DNA of 64,000 nucleotides from Caballeronia sp. M1242 (GTDB lineage: Bacteria; Pseudomonadota; Gammaproteobacteria; Burkholderiales; Burkholderiaceae). The stretch covers positions 310,001 to 374,000 of the forward strand of contig NZ_CP071131.1 in assembly GCF_017220215.1 (NCBI RefSeq), written 5' to 3'. Under the pieces are notes generated by a model. The model saw only the letters and a program-made list of their open reading frames with translations. It ran no database searches and had not been told where the DNA came from. Shown here piece after piece: positions 27,312-36,798 of this stretch; position 1 is the first letter of the stretch; each line of letters starts with the position of its first letter. Both the position numbers and the translations under genes were made by a program.

Positions 27312-27434
27312 TCACTCGCGACCACGCAAGCTCAAGATTGTTCGAGCGGCTCCGTAAACACAACTATCAGAAGACATCGGCGCGTCGCCCACTCAGCGCG
27401 ACGCGTTCACCTCAGCCAGGAAGCTCCCGCAATC

Positions 27435-28085
27435 ATGAAGTTGTTGCTCGCTGTCGCGGCAGGCGCTGTCGCGCTCTCCGCCCCGCTCGTTCACGCACGC
27501 GAAATCTACGGCCAGATCGGCACGGAAGGCGCAGGCATTGGTTTTTCTCAGCCGCTCGGCAGCCGCGACAACGTGCGCGCCGAGTTCAACGGCGTGCAGT
27601 TCTCGCACAGCTTCAACTCGGGCGATCTGCACTACGACGGCACCGCGCATATCTATCACGGCGGCCTCTATCTCGACTTCTTTCCCGCGCCGGACACCGT
27701 GAGCTTCCGGTTCACGGCGGGCGCGCTGATCGGCAACGATAATGTCGATGCCACCGCCACCAGCCCGAGCGGCACCTACACGATCAACGGCACGCCGTAT
27801 CCGACGCTCGGCGAAAGCATTCACGCTAAAGCCCGCTTTCCGACGGTGCGGCCGTATCTCGGCATCGGGTTCGGGCATACGCCGATGGCGCAAAAGGGCT
27901 TTTCCGCTTTCTTCGATGCAGGCGTCGCCTATGGCCGTCCCCACGTCGACTTCGACGTGCCGGCCGATATCGTTGCCGAAGCCGGCGCGGCGAACATCGA
28001 AGCCGAGGAGCGCAAATTACAGGACAAGGCTGACAAGCTGCGGTTCTATCCGATCGTCAAAGTCGGCGTGACGTATCGGTTCTGA
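27435..28085 (+). CDS. outer-membrane beta-barrel protein
   Basis: A 216-residue exported protein. The ATG at 27435 has AGGAAG upstream and begins a signal peptide (MKLLLAVAAGAVALSAPLVHA, cut after HA). The rest alternates polar and hydrophobic residues (YGQIGTEGAGIGFSQPLG, YHGGLYLDFF, RPYLGIGFGHTP). It ends in YPIVKVGVTYRF, whose terminal Phe is the outer-membrane assembly signature. Size and style fit an 8-stranded barrel of the OmpW/OmpA-barrel class. Function is unknown. It follows the hybrid kinase on the same strand but after a 387-base gap (27048-27434) that contains only the possible hydrolase remnant. Confidence 0.78.
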   Translation: MKLLLAVAAGAVALSAPLVHAREIYGQIGTEGAGIGFSQPLGSRDNVRAEFNGVQFSHSFNSGDLHYDGTAHIYHGGLYLDFFPAPDTVSFRFTAGALIGNDNVDATATSPSGTYTINGTPYPTLGESIHAKARFPTVRPYLGIGFGHTPMAQKGFSAFFDAGVAYGRPHVDFDVPADIVAEAGAANIEAEERKLQDKADKLRFYPIVKVGVTYRF

Positions 28086-28158
28086 TGTGTGACGCAGCGT
28101 CGTGGTTGCGGCATCGTTCAGCCGTTGCCACTCGTGCGGTTCGCCAAAGCGTCCCGAT

Positions 28159-28509
28159 CTAGCCCTGCTGGCCGGGGCCTGGCGGAGTCGGCGTGGCTGC
28201 GTCGATGGTGCGGCCACCGGCCCGCTGAAGCGCGGCCTCGACGTCCTGAGCGCGAGCTTCATCGACGCGCGCAGTCAGAATGTAGCGTGACACTTCGCCC
28301 TGATGCCTGAAACGCCTGTCGTACTCCTCTTCCGTACTCAGCGATGTCACGCTGTCGCCCGCGAGAAAATTGCCGCGCACAGGGCCCGCTTCGTCTGCCT
28401 GAAACGCGATATCAACCGCGTCCGCGTCGACGCCGGCCTGTAGAAGCGCTTCACGCGCTTGCTCGGTTTCTTCAAGAGACCGAAAAACTCGTGCGATCGT
28501 CGTCTCCAT
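28159..28509 (-). CDS. hypothetical stress-type protein
   Basis: A 116-residue soluble protein. The start at 28509 follows an AGGGGGA ribosome site and gives METTIARVFRSLEETEQARE. The first 40 residues look like the small ferredoxin-like fold found in general-stress 17M-type proteins that carry out no known catalysis. The centre is acidic and the tail is rich in Pro and Gly. It is common as a single gene in this family of bacteria. I cannot assign a function. Confidence 0.65.
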   Translation of the reverse strand: METTIARVFRSLEETEQAREALLQAGVDADAVDIAFQADEAGPVRGNFLAGDSVTSLSTEEEYDRRFRHQGEVSRYILTARVDEARAQDVEAALQRAGGRTIDAATPTPPGPGQQG

Positions 28510-28964
28510 GCTTTCCCCCTGTCGACATGAGGATGACGCAATCGTCGTGCCGCAATGGGCTCTTAATGTGCGCGAGTACGTGCGAGTAGCTTGAGCCATC
28601 CATCGATGATTACGCCGCCTCAGCGGCGCCTCGATATGCGGCGCAGAGGACGCCCAACGCGACTCGTGAGCAAAGATGGCTCACCGTCTGCTTTGGAACA
28701 CAACGACCAAGTTGGCCCGCGGTTCGGGCGGCGTTGCAAATCGTCGAGAAGTTGCCAACGACGAGATCGCAACACCGTTGAAGCTACACGACGATGCGAC
28801 GCCTCCTGCGAAGAGCATGAAAGTGAAGGCCGAAGCGTGCTCGCTGGGTGACCGCCGAGGCGGCCGATGAGCGCCGGAGGGCGTGACGACATTGCTCTAT
28901 ACTCGCAGCTTTGCGACTTTCGGCTGGATCACGCAGCGCCCAGCTCCGCTCGCGATACGGTCGG
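28510..28964. other. 455-base divergent intergenic region
   Basis: Lies between the small stress-type gene and the acyltransferase gene and must carry both promoters. I see no gene, repeat or operator that I can support. Confidence 0.4.
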
Positions 28965-30059
28965 ATGGAGCACACGAAACTGCGCCGACAAACGATCCAG
29001 ATGCATAGGAACAACTTTGACTTCTTAAGACTCGCGGCAGCAATGATGGTGCTGTTCGCCCACCAGTTTGCCTTGTTAGGTCACGAGCCACCCTCGCTCG
29101 GTGCGCGGCTGGACCCCGGTGCAATCGCCGTCGCCACCTTCTTTGCAATAAGTGGCTTCCTGGTCGCCCAAAGCTGGACGGTCGACCCGCACGCATGGCG
29201 CTTCGCAGCAAGGCGCGTCCTACGGATCTGGCCGGCACTGATCTTGACCACAGTCGTCTGCGCGTTCGTACTGGGTCCGCTCGTTAGCGCACTGCCCGCC
29301 AGCGCCTATTTCACATCGCATGAGACATACGCATATCTTTCATGGCTTCGGCTTCGCTCAACGTTCAATCTGCCTGGCGTCTTCGCTAATCTGCCTTATC
29401 CGAACGCAGTCAATGGCTCTTTGTGGAGCATTCCGCTCGAAGTCCATTGGTATCTGATATTCATTCTGATTGCACTGGTCGGATTGCTGCGCTACCGCTG
29501 GGCCGTGGCGGCTGCTACGCTGGCTTTCGCTGCCTATCACTTCGGTGTCTATCATGCGGAGACAAACGTACCGCAGTGGACCAACGAATACGGGTTGTTC
29601 TTCTGTGCAGGCGTAACGCTCTTCTTCCTCCGTGACTATTGGTCCGACAGAAAGCTTCTTATCGCACTCGGCCTAACGCTGCTTGCAGGAGGACTCGTCG
29701 CTTATGGGCATCGGCTCATTGCCATGTGGATTGCATGGCCTTTTCTTGTCGTGGCGTTCGGAACGTCGTCAACACCCATCCTTCGTGATTTCGGCCGGTT
29801 GGGAGACTTTTCATACGGTGTCTACATCTTCGCCTTCCCGGTTCAGCAAACGTTGATCTTGGCGACATCCGGGCGATGGTCGGTTAGCCAGTACCTCGCG
29901 TCGGCAACGGTGCTGTCACTCATGCTCGCAGCATTTTCATGGCATTGCGTCGAAGAGCCTGCATTGCGACTGAAGCCTCGTCGGCCCGCAGAGAGACCGA
30001 AACATCCCATTTCGACGCTCCTGTCGCCCATCAGGAGGTTGCGGACGAGGGCTCGATGA
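28965..30059 (+). CDS. acyltransferase family 3 membrane protein (OafA/YrhL type)
   Basis: A 364-residue integral membrane protein with about ten hydrophobic segments. It opens with the family signature NNFDFLRLAAAMMVLFAHQF, whose His is the catalytic residue, and has ATFFAISGFLVAQSW shortly after. These enzymes O-acetylate or otherwise acylate surface sugars and lipids. The GC content and codon use look slightly lower than in neighbouring genes, which may hint at transfer. Start choice is uncertain: ATG 28965 or ATG 29001, neither with a strong ribosome site. It is single, followed by a strong terminator. Confidence 0.8.
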   Translation: MEHTKLRRQTIQMHRNNFDFLRLAAAMMVLFAHQFALLGHEPPSLGARLDPGAIAVATFFAISGFLVAQSWTVDPHAWRFAARRVLRIWPALILTTVVCAFVLGPLVSALPASAYFTSHETYAYLSWLRLRSTFNLPGVFANLPYPNAVNGSLWSIPLEVHWYLIFILIALVGLLRYRWAVAAATLAFAAYHFGVYHAETNVPQWTNEYGLFFCAGVTLFFLRDYWSDRKLLIALGLTLLAGGLVAYGHRLIAMWIAWPFLVVAFGTSSTPILRDFGRLGDFSYGVYIFAFPVQQTLILATSGRWSVSQYLASATVLSLMLAAFSWHCVEEPALRLKPRRPAERPKHPISTLLSPIRRLRTRAR

Positions 30060-30482
30060 TTCAGCGATGGAGATCTAAAACCGGGGTGCGCTGCTTCGCA
30101 GTGAATGCCTCAACCGCCGAAGTGCGGCCTCCGACTGTGAACTGCCTACTCTGCCCGGCTTGAGCCGGGCTTTTCTTTTCGAGGTCGCTTCGTCGCAACG
30201 ACGAAGGCACGTAAGCGCCACTGAAGTGCGGGTTTTCTCGGGCAGTCGAGTGACTTTAGGTCGTCTATGTTGCATATCCTGGCGACCGCGCGTTTTCGAA
30301 CGCCCTTTTCTTACTAATAGGATGCGGTAGCGATCCGCAACCGTTTGCGCGCAAGTGACTCTGGGATATGCCGCGTCGCTTCACAGTTTTGCCAATAACT
30401 CGGCGTATTTTCTGATGAACGGCTAATCGCCGTTTCGATGATCCTGTCCGCTCAACTATCTTAACCTTAGGTGAAGTCTTCC
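30060..30482. other. 423-base intergenic region
   Basis: Holds the acyltransferase terminator near its left end and presumably the promoter of the lipoprotein-phospholipase pair at its right end. It is more AT-rich than the surrounding DNA. No further gene is supported. Confidence 0.4.
30153..30180 (+). terminator. intrinsic terminator of the acyltransferase gene
   Basis: GCCCGGC-TTGA-GCCGGGC forms a perfect 7-bp GC stem with a tetraloop, followed directly by TTTTCTTTTC. It lies about 95 bases after the acyltransferase stop codon. Confidence 0.92.
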
Positions 30483-30641
30483 ATGCGCCACTGGCCTCTG
30501 CTGGGCAAACCACTATTTCTGGCCGGGTGTATGTGCGTAGTGCTGACACTCTCCGCATGCGGCGGAAGCAGCTCCTCGTCCAACGTTTCGGCGTCCACTG
30601 CGTCGAGCTGTAACGCAAGTCATTGCGCACCGACTCCCTAA
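30483..30641 (+). CDS. 52-residue lipoprotein
   Basis: A short gene with a complete lipoprotein signal: a charged start (MRHWPLLGKP), a hydrophobic core and the lipobox LSAC with Cys26. A Gly/Ser-rich tail (GGSSSSSN) follows and ends in SSCNASHCAPTP with two further Cys. AGGTGA stands about nine bases before the ATG. After processing only 27 residues remain, so it is a lipid-anchored peptide with a possible disulfide. It ends 34 bases before the phospholipase C gene and is likely co-transcribed with it. It could assist phospholipase maturation or be an independent entericidin-like peptide; both are guesses. Confidence 0.65.
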   Translation: MRHWPLLGKPLFLAGCMCVVLTLSACGGSSSSSNVSASTASSCNASHCAPTP

Positions 30642-30675
30642 ATCGTACATCTGAAAAATACAACTACAGGCAAGC

Positions 30676-32949
30676 ATGACTGATCAGTCCAAGCGGCGAT
30701 TCCTTAAAGCGTCTCTTAATACAGCTGCCGCGGCAACGATGCTGTCCACTTTCCCTCCGGCAATTCGGCGAGCTCTGGCCATAGATGCGAACAATAAGAC
30801 CGGGACAATAAAGGACGTCGAGCACGTCGTTCTGCTGATGCTGGAGAATCGTTCATTCGACAGCTACTTCGGCACTTTCAAGGGTGTTCGAGGCTACGGC
30901 GATCGCTTCGCTATTCCTTCACCCATCGCCCGGAATATCTTCTACCAAGAGTTCACCCAGGCCGGCACCAAAAAGACTCTCATTCCTTATCATCTCGACG
31001 AGGCGGCCGGCAATGCACTCCGGCCAGGAAGCACACTTCACACATGGCTCGACACTCAGGCCGCATGGGATAACGGAAGGATGGCTGCGTGGCCAACCGC
31101 CAAGAGTCCCTTGTCGATGGGCTATTACGAGGCAGCAGAGGTGCCCTTCCAACGCGCTCTCGCCGACGCGTTCACGTTATGCGAGGCCTATCACTGTTCT
31201 ATGCATGCGGGCACAATCTCCAATCGTCTGTTCTATTGGAGCGGAACGAACGGGCCCCGAGGACTGAGGCCTTCTGACGACACACCGGTGACGGTGGCCG
31301 CACTGAACAATGAGTTCAACGTGGGAAACGGTATTGGACCGTCCACTGACGGCTGGACGTGGACGACATACGCCGACCGGCTGGAGCGTGCGGGCGTGAC
31401 GTGGAAGGTGTATCAGAGCCTGCTCGACAACATGGGCTGCAACCAGATGTTAGGCTTTCGCCACTGGAGAGCGGCGATCGAGCGAATGCCCGAGGCGCGC
31501 CGTCCGGCTTTCGTCCCTGTCGCCAACCTCCAGCAGCCGTCCACCGCCGCCGGACCCGCCTACGATCCCGCAATCGACAACGCGCTGAGCCCCCTCGCGA
31601 AGGGCTTCGGGAACACGATGCCGCAGGGCTTCCTCGAGACGTTTAGGGACGACATACAGAAAGGCACCCTGCCGTCGGTGTCATGGATCATCCCTCCCTC
31701 GATGTACAGCGAGCATCCCGCTCCTTCCAGTCCGGTGCAGGGAAGCTGGTATGTACAAGAAGTGCTTGACGCGCTGACATCGAACCCGGACGTGTGGAGC
31801 AAAACAGTACTTCTCGTCAACTATGACGAGAACGACGGCTTGTTCGATCACGTTCCACCGCCGAGTGCGCCCTCGCATTTCGCTGATGGCACGCTCGCCG
31901 GCGGAAGCACCCTATCCGATAGCGACATGGCCTATGAGTACCACAATTTCCAACCCGCAACGAGCAGTCAGCCGCCCGTCGACGGCAGACCGTACGGGCC
32001 CGGAACGCGCGTACCAATGTTGGTCATATCACCGTGGAGCCGCGGGGGCTTCGTGAATTCGCAGGTTTTCGATCACACGTCCACGCTCATGTTCCTCGAA
32101 CGGCGCTTTGGCGTAGTCGAGCCTCAGATCAGCCGTTACCGTCGCGCGATCTGCGGCGATCTGACGTCCTGTTTCGACTTCGTCGATCCCAACAACGCCA
32201 GCCTGCCGACGCTAGCAGGACGCACCACAAAGGCGGCGGCCGACGCGCTTGCGACAACGCAAGCCAAGGCGTCCGCCATCGAGATTCCGAGTGCAACAGA
32301 GCACTCAACACTGCCTCGCCAGGCAACCGGCACGCGGCCATCGCGGGCGCTGCCGTATGAACTGCACACGACAGCGCATATCGCCGCAGGCAGACAGTCG
32401 GTGACGTTGGAATTCGCGAATGGAAGCACGAATGCTGCGGGCGCCGTGTTCCACGTGTACGACAAGAATCATCTCGACGTGCCGCCGCGCCGCTATGTCG
32501 TGGAGGCCGGGAAGACGCTCGCTGGCACGTGGACGATACCCGCTGGGGACAGCGGCCGGTATGACCTATGGATAGTCGGACCAAACGGCTATCATCGTCA
32601 ATTCTCCGGCGATTTGCGTGACGTCAGTTCGGCGGCGAACCCAGAGATCCAGGTTTGCTACCAACCGTGCGACTCGTCATGGGTAATGGTCAAGCTGCAT
32701 AACCGCGGCACCCAGGCGTGCACGTTCACCGTCGAAGCGCTCGCCTACCGCAACGACGGCCCGTGGACCGTGCCGGTTCCCGCGAACTCGGTGAGCGAAC
32801 TCAGTTGGGCGGTGACTAACAGTGGAAACTGGTATGACTTTAGTGTAACCAGCAACGCATCTACTGCTTTCAAGCGCCGATTCGCTGGGCGAATCGAAAA
32901 TGGCAAGGACCTCATATCGGATCCGGCCATGGGAGTCGTGGTGGCGTGA
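30676..32949 (+). CDS. Tat-exported phosphocholine-specific phospholipase C
   Basis: A 757-residue member of the non-haemolytic phospholipase C family (PlcN/PlcH type, phosphoesterase superfamily). The N-terminus has the twin-arginine signal KRRFLKASLNTAAAATML. The catalytic domain starts at VEHVVLLMLENRSFDSYFGT and has NYDENDGLFDHVPPP and the metal-site region further on. Two C-terminal repeat domains (about 570-757) are typical for the family. It would release phosphocholine from phosphatidylcholine outside the cell, which after dephosphorylation could feed the choline genes at 51-55 kb. The gene follows the small lipoprotein. Confidence 0.92.
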   Translation: MTDQSKRRFLKASLNTAAAATMLSTFPPAIRRALAIDANNKTGTIKDVEHVVLLMLENRSFDSYFGTFKGVRGYGDRFAIPSPIARNIFYQEFTQAGTKKTLIPYHLDEAAGNALRPGSTLHTWLDTQAAWDNGRMAAWPTAKSPLSMGYYEAAEVPFQRALADAFTLCEAYHCSMHAGTISNRLFYWSGTNGPRGLRPSDDTPVTVAALNNEFNVGNGIGPSTDGWTWTTYADRLERAGVTWKVYQSLLDNMGCNQMLGFRHWRAAIERMPEARRPAFVPVANLQQPSTAAGPAYDPAIDNALSPLAKGFGNTMPQGFLETFRDDIQKGTLPSVSWIIPPSMYSEHPAPSSPVQGSWYVQEVLDALTSNPDVWSKTVLLVNYDENDGLFDHVPPPSAPSHFADGTLAGGSTLSDSDMAYEYHNFQPATSSQPPVDGRPYGPGTRVPMLVISPWSRGGFVNSQVFDHTSTLMFLERRFGVVEPQISRYRRAICGDLTSCFDFVDPNNASLPTLAGRTTKAAADALATTQAKASAIEIPSATEHSTLPRQATGTRPSRALPYELHTTAHIAAGRQSVTLEFANGSTNAAGAVFHVYDKNHLDVPPRRYVVEAGKTLAGTWTIPAGDSGRYDLWIVGPNGYHRQFSGDLRDVSSAANPEIQVCYQPCDSSWVMVKLHNRGTQACTFTVEALAYRNDGPWTVPVPANSVSELSWAVTNSGNWYDFSVTSNASTAFKRRFAGRIENGKDLISDPAMGVVVA

Positions 32950-33233
32950 TGGCGAAGACTGCTACTGGGCTCCGGACGATACGCGCTCGAAGGAGTAGAC
33001 CTATTGACTTGAATCAAGAGTCAATGCGCTTGGCGAGACGAAGGGGCGAGTACGTGCGGCACGCGGTGACTCAATTTCGCTGACGGGTCCGGGGCGCGGG
33101 CTCCATGACAACGAGCGGCGCGTCGCCGTGATCGAGCACAGGCGAGAGCCCTCGCCGTCGGCCAATTGCAACCGGTAGACCGCCCGCGATCGTTCTCAGA
33201 CCCAACCGCAACCTCACCCAAACCGGTCGAACA

Positions 33234-34460
33234 TCAATCGAGCGACGGCTTCGCCGCCATCGCCATGCCCGAGCGCCCCAGCGCCGTCACGCGATGCAAC
33301 GTCACAAGACCGAGCACCGCCAGCACCGCGCCGAGCATGAAGTCGGTTTCCACTCCCGCATGGTCGACAATCGCGCCGCCGACGGCCGACCCCGTCGCAA
33401 TGGCCACCTGAATGATGCTCACGAACATCGCGGAGCCGGCTTCCGGATAATCCGCCGTCCCGCTTTGAATCCACACGCTAAAGCACAGCGGCAGCGCGCC
33501 GAAGGCAATGCCCCAGATCAGCATGGCGGCAGTCTCGCCGATGTGCGAATGCCCGAGAAGCAGCATCGACATGATTGCGGCGAGAAGCAGCACGATCATG
33601 GCCCCGACGGATTTGACGAGATGTTTCGCCACGATCATCGACATGAGCGCGTTCGAGAAGAAGCCGATGATGCCGAAGCCCAGCAATAGCAAGGTGATGG
33701 CATTCAGCGAGAAGTCCTGCTCCAGCAACGGCGCGATATACGTGTAGGTCGAAAAATGCGCGCCGAAAGCGAACGCGACCATCACCATGCTGAGCCGCGC
33801 GTGCGGCCGCGCGAGCAGCGCCCGGAAGTCCTGAAGACGCAGCGCGGATGCGGACGGCAGCCGCGGCACGAGCAGCGCCTGAGCGATCAGCGCCACCGCG
33901 ACGAGGCCCGCGGTCGCTGCGAACGAAAGACGCCACGACGCGAACGATGCGATGAAGATGCCGAGCGGCACGCCGATGACCGTGGCGAACGTCACGCCCG
34001 TGAGGATGATCGCCGTGGCTTTCGCCGCATCGTTGCCTTGCACGAGTCGCGGGGCCGCAGCCGTCGCGAGCGTCCAGAATCCGCCGAGCGCCGCGCCGAG
34101 TAGCGCGCGACCGACGAGCATCGTAGTAAGGCCCGGCGCCATCGCGCAGACGACGTTGGAGACGAAGAGCACCGCCGTGAGCAGCAGAAAGACGTATCGA
34201 CGGTCCATGCGGCCCGCACCGACGAGCAGCGTCGGGGCGAAGATGGCGGCCATCACGCCGGGCGTCGTCACCATCAGGCCCGCGACGCCCGGACTCACGC
34301 CCAGGTCGTGCGCGATTTGCGGCAGCAGGCCGACCGGCAGGAATTCCGCCGTCACGAACGCAAATGCGCTCACTGCGACGGCGAGCACCGCGAGCCATTG
34401 ACGCAGCGTGGTTGTCTGGCCGTTCGATGTTCCGGAGTTCGTAGTGGTGTCGAGGTGCAT
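33234..34460 (-). CDS. MFS exporter (DHA1, sugar/drug efflux type)
   Basis: A 408-residue, 12-helix major facilitator. It has AFAFVTAEFLPVGLLPQIA and GVAGLMVTTPGVMAAIFAPT, hallmarks of the YdhP/AraJ/SotB-like efflux group that exports drugs or sugars. I use the ATG at 34460; another ATG at 34508 would add 16 polar residues and neither has a clear ribosome site. It stands alone and no adjacent regulator is seen. The upstream 34461-34854 gap holds nothing I can identify. Confidence 0.82.
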   Translation of the reverse strand: MHLDTTTNSGTSNGQTTTLRQWLAVLAVAVSAFAFVTAEFLPVGLLPQIAHDLGVSPGVAGLMVTTPGVMAAIFAPTLLVGAGRMDRRYVFLLLTAVLFVSNVVCAMAPGLTTMLVGRALLGAALGGFWTLATAAAPRLVQGNDAAKATAIILTGVTFATVIGVPLGIFIASFASWRLSFAATAGLVAVALIAQALLVPRLPSASALRLQDFRALLARPHARLSMVMVAFAFGAHFSTYTYIAPLLEQDFSLNAITLLLLGFGIIGFFSNALMSMIVAKHLVKSVGAMIVLLLAAIMSMLLLGHSHIGETAAMLIWGIAFGALPLCFSVWIQSGTADYPEAGSAMFVSIIQVAIATGSAVGGAIVDHAGVETDFMLGAVLAVLGLVTLHRVTALGRSGMAMAAKPSLD

Positions 34461-34854
34461 GGGGATCGAGGCGAATAGGGAGCAACGCTTCGGCGTAGCG
34501 TTCGACATCGAACGGCCGGCGCGACGAATGCCACACTGTAGGGGTATACGCGATCACGAAAAAGGCCGGAGCCTCGAATTGACAATCCGGGGCGGGCGAA
34601 CAATCGCGCGAAGAATTGAGGCGGGGGCTGGACGTGCGGCTGGTCGATTTGACCGAATAGGCAGGTTCCGTACGTCACGTTCTTACTGACGTCTCGCATC
34701 GTGAACGAAGCATGTCTTCTGCGTCGGATGTCGCCTCTTGTGAGCGATCGAGCCGCAGTGAGACAACGTTCGTCGAAGGCAGTTCAGTACGCCACGGGCG
34801 GCACGCTCATTAGCGTGTCGCAATGACATAGCGGGAACTCGGACGGCGCGCCCT

Positions 34855-35931
34855 TCAGGTGCCGCCCATGTAAAACTCGTCACGGTTATTGCCGCTCGTC
34901 CGAATGCAGATCGGCGACCGATACAGCGGCTCGGCATACTTCGTCCCCGGCAGTTCGTCGCGTATCTTCGTGAAGAGCGGCGCGAGGCCGTTGTCTAACC
35001 ACAAGCCCCAGATCGCATCGTGATGGTCGGGCAGGAAGAGCTTCGGTTTGAACAACTGAAGATGCTGGAACGTGAAGCTCAATTGCGTTTCCGCGATCGG
35101 ATGCGGCGTCCACGGAAAGATGCCGACATCCACGCCCGGCGCCACGCTCGTCGCAAGCTGCAACTCTTCGGGGCTGGGATTGCTCACGCTGTCGAACCAC
35201 ACGATCTTGAAGCCGTTCGGGAACGTGAACGTGAAGCCCATCGTGCCTTGCGTGACGATGTTCGGATCGCTCGATCCGCGCGCCGAAACCGCATCGTGTT
35301 GCTGCTGTTCGGCGGCGGTCAGCGGTGGCGCATCGAGTGCGTAGAGCGCGGCGAGCTGAGTCGTCAATCCGGCTTCGATCGTGCTGTGGATGATATGCGT
35401 CGGCGTGATGCTGATATCGCCATACGTGAACTTCTCGGTGTTGTTGCCCGTCACCGTGGTGGTCTGCGCGACGGGCACGCCGAGCACCTGCGCTTCCTTC
35501 GTCGTGATCGCGGAGCCGATGACCTGTGCCTTCGTCTGCGCCGCGACCGCGGCGACATCGCTGATGTGATCGGAATGCGCGTGGCCGATCAGTATCACAT
35601 TCGCCTTTTGCACCTGCGACACGGTGAAGCCGAGCGGCGCCGTGCGCGCGGGCCGCTCGTAGTACGTGTCCATGATGACGACCACGCCGTGATACGCGAG
35701 CTCGTAGTTCGCGGTGCCGAGCCAGCGCAGCACTGCGGTATCGCCTTGCGGAAGCGGCCCGCCTTGCGATGCGGGAACGAGACTCTGACACGCGGGATCG
35801 GACGCGAGCGGCGCGTCCGCCGCGTTGGCCGGCGTGATGCCGGAGTCGTGGTCGTGACCGCACGCGGATAGCAACGAAGTCGATGCAATCAGCGCCGCGA
35901 TCAAGGTTCGCAAATGGCCAGCCCTTCTCAT
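34855..35931 (-). CDS. lipoprotein MBL-fold metallo-hydrolase
   Basis: A 358-residue protein with a lipoprotein signal (lipobox LLSAC near residue 24) and a metallo-beta-lactamase fold. The metal motif is HAHSDHISD, with later single His ligands around THIIHST and LPDHHDAIWG. Overall it resembles the UlaG-like/NAPE-PLD-like MBL group. The start at 35931 has AAGGAG nine bases upstream; the longer frame from 35982 lacks a signal. It should hydrolyse a phosphodiester or lactone in the periplasm. Substrate unknown; the gene is monocistronic. Confidence 0.8.
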   Translation of the reverse strand: MRRAGHLRTLIAALIASTSLLSACGHDHDSGITPANAADAPLASDPACQSLVPASQGGPLPQGDTAVLRWLGTANYELAYHGVVVIMDTYYERPARTAPLGFTVSQVQKANVILIGHAHSDHISDVAAVAAQTKAQVIGSAITTKEAQVLGVPVAQTTTVTGNNTEKFTYGDISITPTHIIHSTIEAGLTTQLAALYALDAPPLTAAEQQQHDAVSARGSSDPNIVTQGTMGFTFTFPNGFKIVWFDSVSNPSPEELQLATSVAPGVDVGIFPWTPHPIAETQLSFTFQHLQLFKPKLFLPDHHDAIWGLWLDNGLAPLFTKIRDELPGTKYAEPLYRSPICIRTSGNNRDEFYMGGT

Positions 35932-36437
35932 GACATGTCTCCTTGGTGGACTACCGACAGAAAACCTGAATCCTCGGGTCATGCGAAAGCTGGCTTCGAA
36001 ACGATACTAGTCCTCGAAAAACGCGCGCGTCTATATGCCCTGCAGCATTTACTTCAGAGCGAATGCGCGTTAGGTTCGACACGTCACGACAGTGCTCGCA
36101 GCCGTCTGCGAGAAGCATGCGACGCAAGCTGTCGACATTGCGTTATTGCCGAAAAAGCCTTACGCCAGCGCCATCAGCCGGGCCGGCGCGACGCCTTCCA
36201 TTGAGCGGAGGAATAGCGTTACTTATGCCCAGGTGTCCATCTCCGTCAAGGAAGACTGTCTAAACGCGCAAGAGACGACGCGGCCGAAGCGCGCGTGCGT
36301 CGCCGTCCACGCGCTCTACGAGCAATTGGAGGAAACGGCGGTGCTCTGATCAATCCGCCGCAGCGGCCGCAGCAACGAACTGCCTCATACAGGCCGACAT
36401 ACGCTGTCTAAACAGGTGGACATCTCAGGAGACAACC
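35932..36437. other. 506-base intergenic region
   Basis: Contains the promoter of the MBL lipoprotein gene. An open frame of 85 codons (36092-36349, plus strand) shows no family resemblance or ribosome site, so I do not call it. No repeat or operator stands out. Confidence 0.4.
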
Positions 36438-36791
36438 ATGGCTGGCGTAGGAAGCGAAAAGGTATCGAGAACGACAAAGTCATCGTATGGAACATCGTGC
36501 TCCAACCGGGCGAAGAGACGCCGGTTCATACGCATGAGCACTCGTACATGTGGTACGCAATAGAAGGCGCGCCGCTCCATATCTATGACCAAGGACGGCG
36601 CGGACTTAGGCATCTTCGAAGTACCGACGGGCGCCGTGTATTCGCTCAAATGCGAGGGCGGCTATCTCGAAGTGCTGTCGGAACTCGGCAAGGGCGCCCG
36701 CGTGCCGGCCACGCACAAGGCGCGCAATGACGGCGCGCGGCCGTATCGCGAAGTGCTCGTCGAATATAAGGACGCCATGCCGGCTAGCTGA
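36438..36791 (+). pseudogene. small cupin gene with two compensating frameshifts
   Basis: The ATG at 36438 (AGGAG upstream) opens MAGVGSEKV. The frame is then lost at about 36465, where one base is missing (GTA-T.C-GAG for an expected Val-Tyr/Ser-Glu). In the next frame the cupin core reads IVLQPGEETPVHTHEHSY and APLHIYD. One extra C at about 36590 restores the first frame, which continues DLGIFEVPTGAVYSL to the stop at 36791. The total length, 354 bases, is a multiple of three, so the two changes cancel. As it stands the product would end early at a TAG. Both shifts could be sequencing errors, but two would be needed. Confidence 0.7.
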
Positions 36792-36798
36792 AGCAGGC

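Noticed and set aside
30265..30663. 132-codon minus-strand frame over the small lipoprotein gene
   Set aside because: The plus strand has a lipobox gene with a ribosome site here; the minus frame is Arg-rich and featureless.
36092..36349. 85-codon frame between the MBL lipoprotein and cupin genes
   Set aside because: No start signal or domain; considered and left uncalled.
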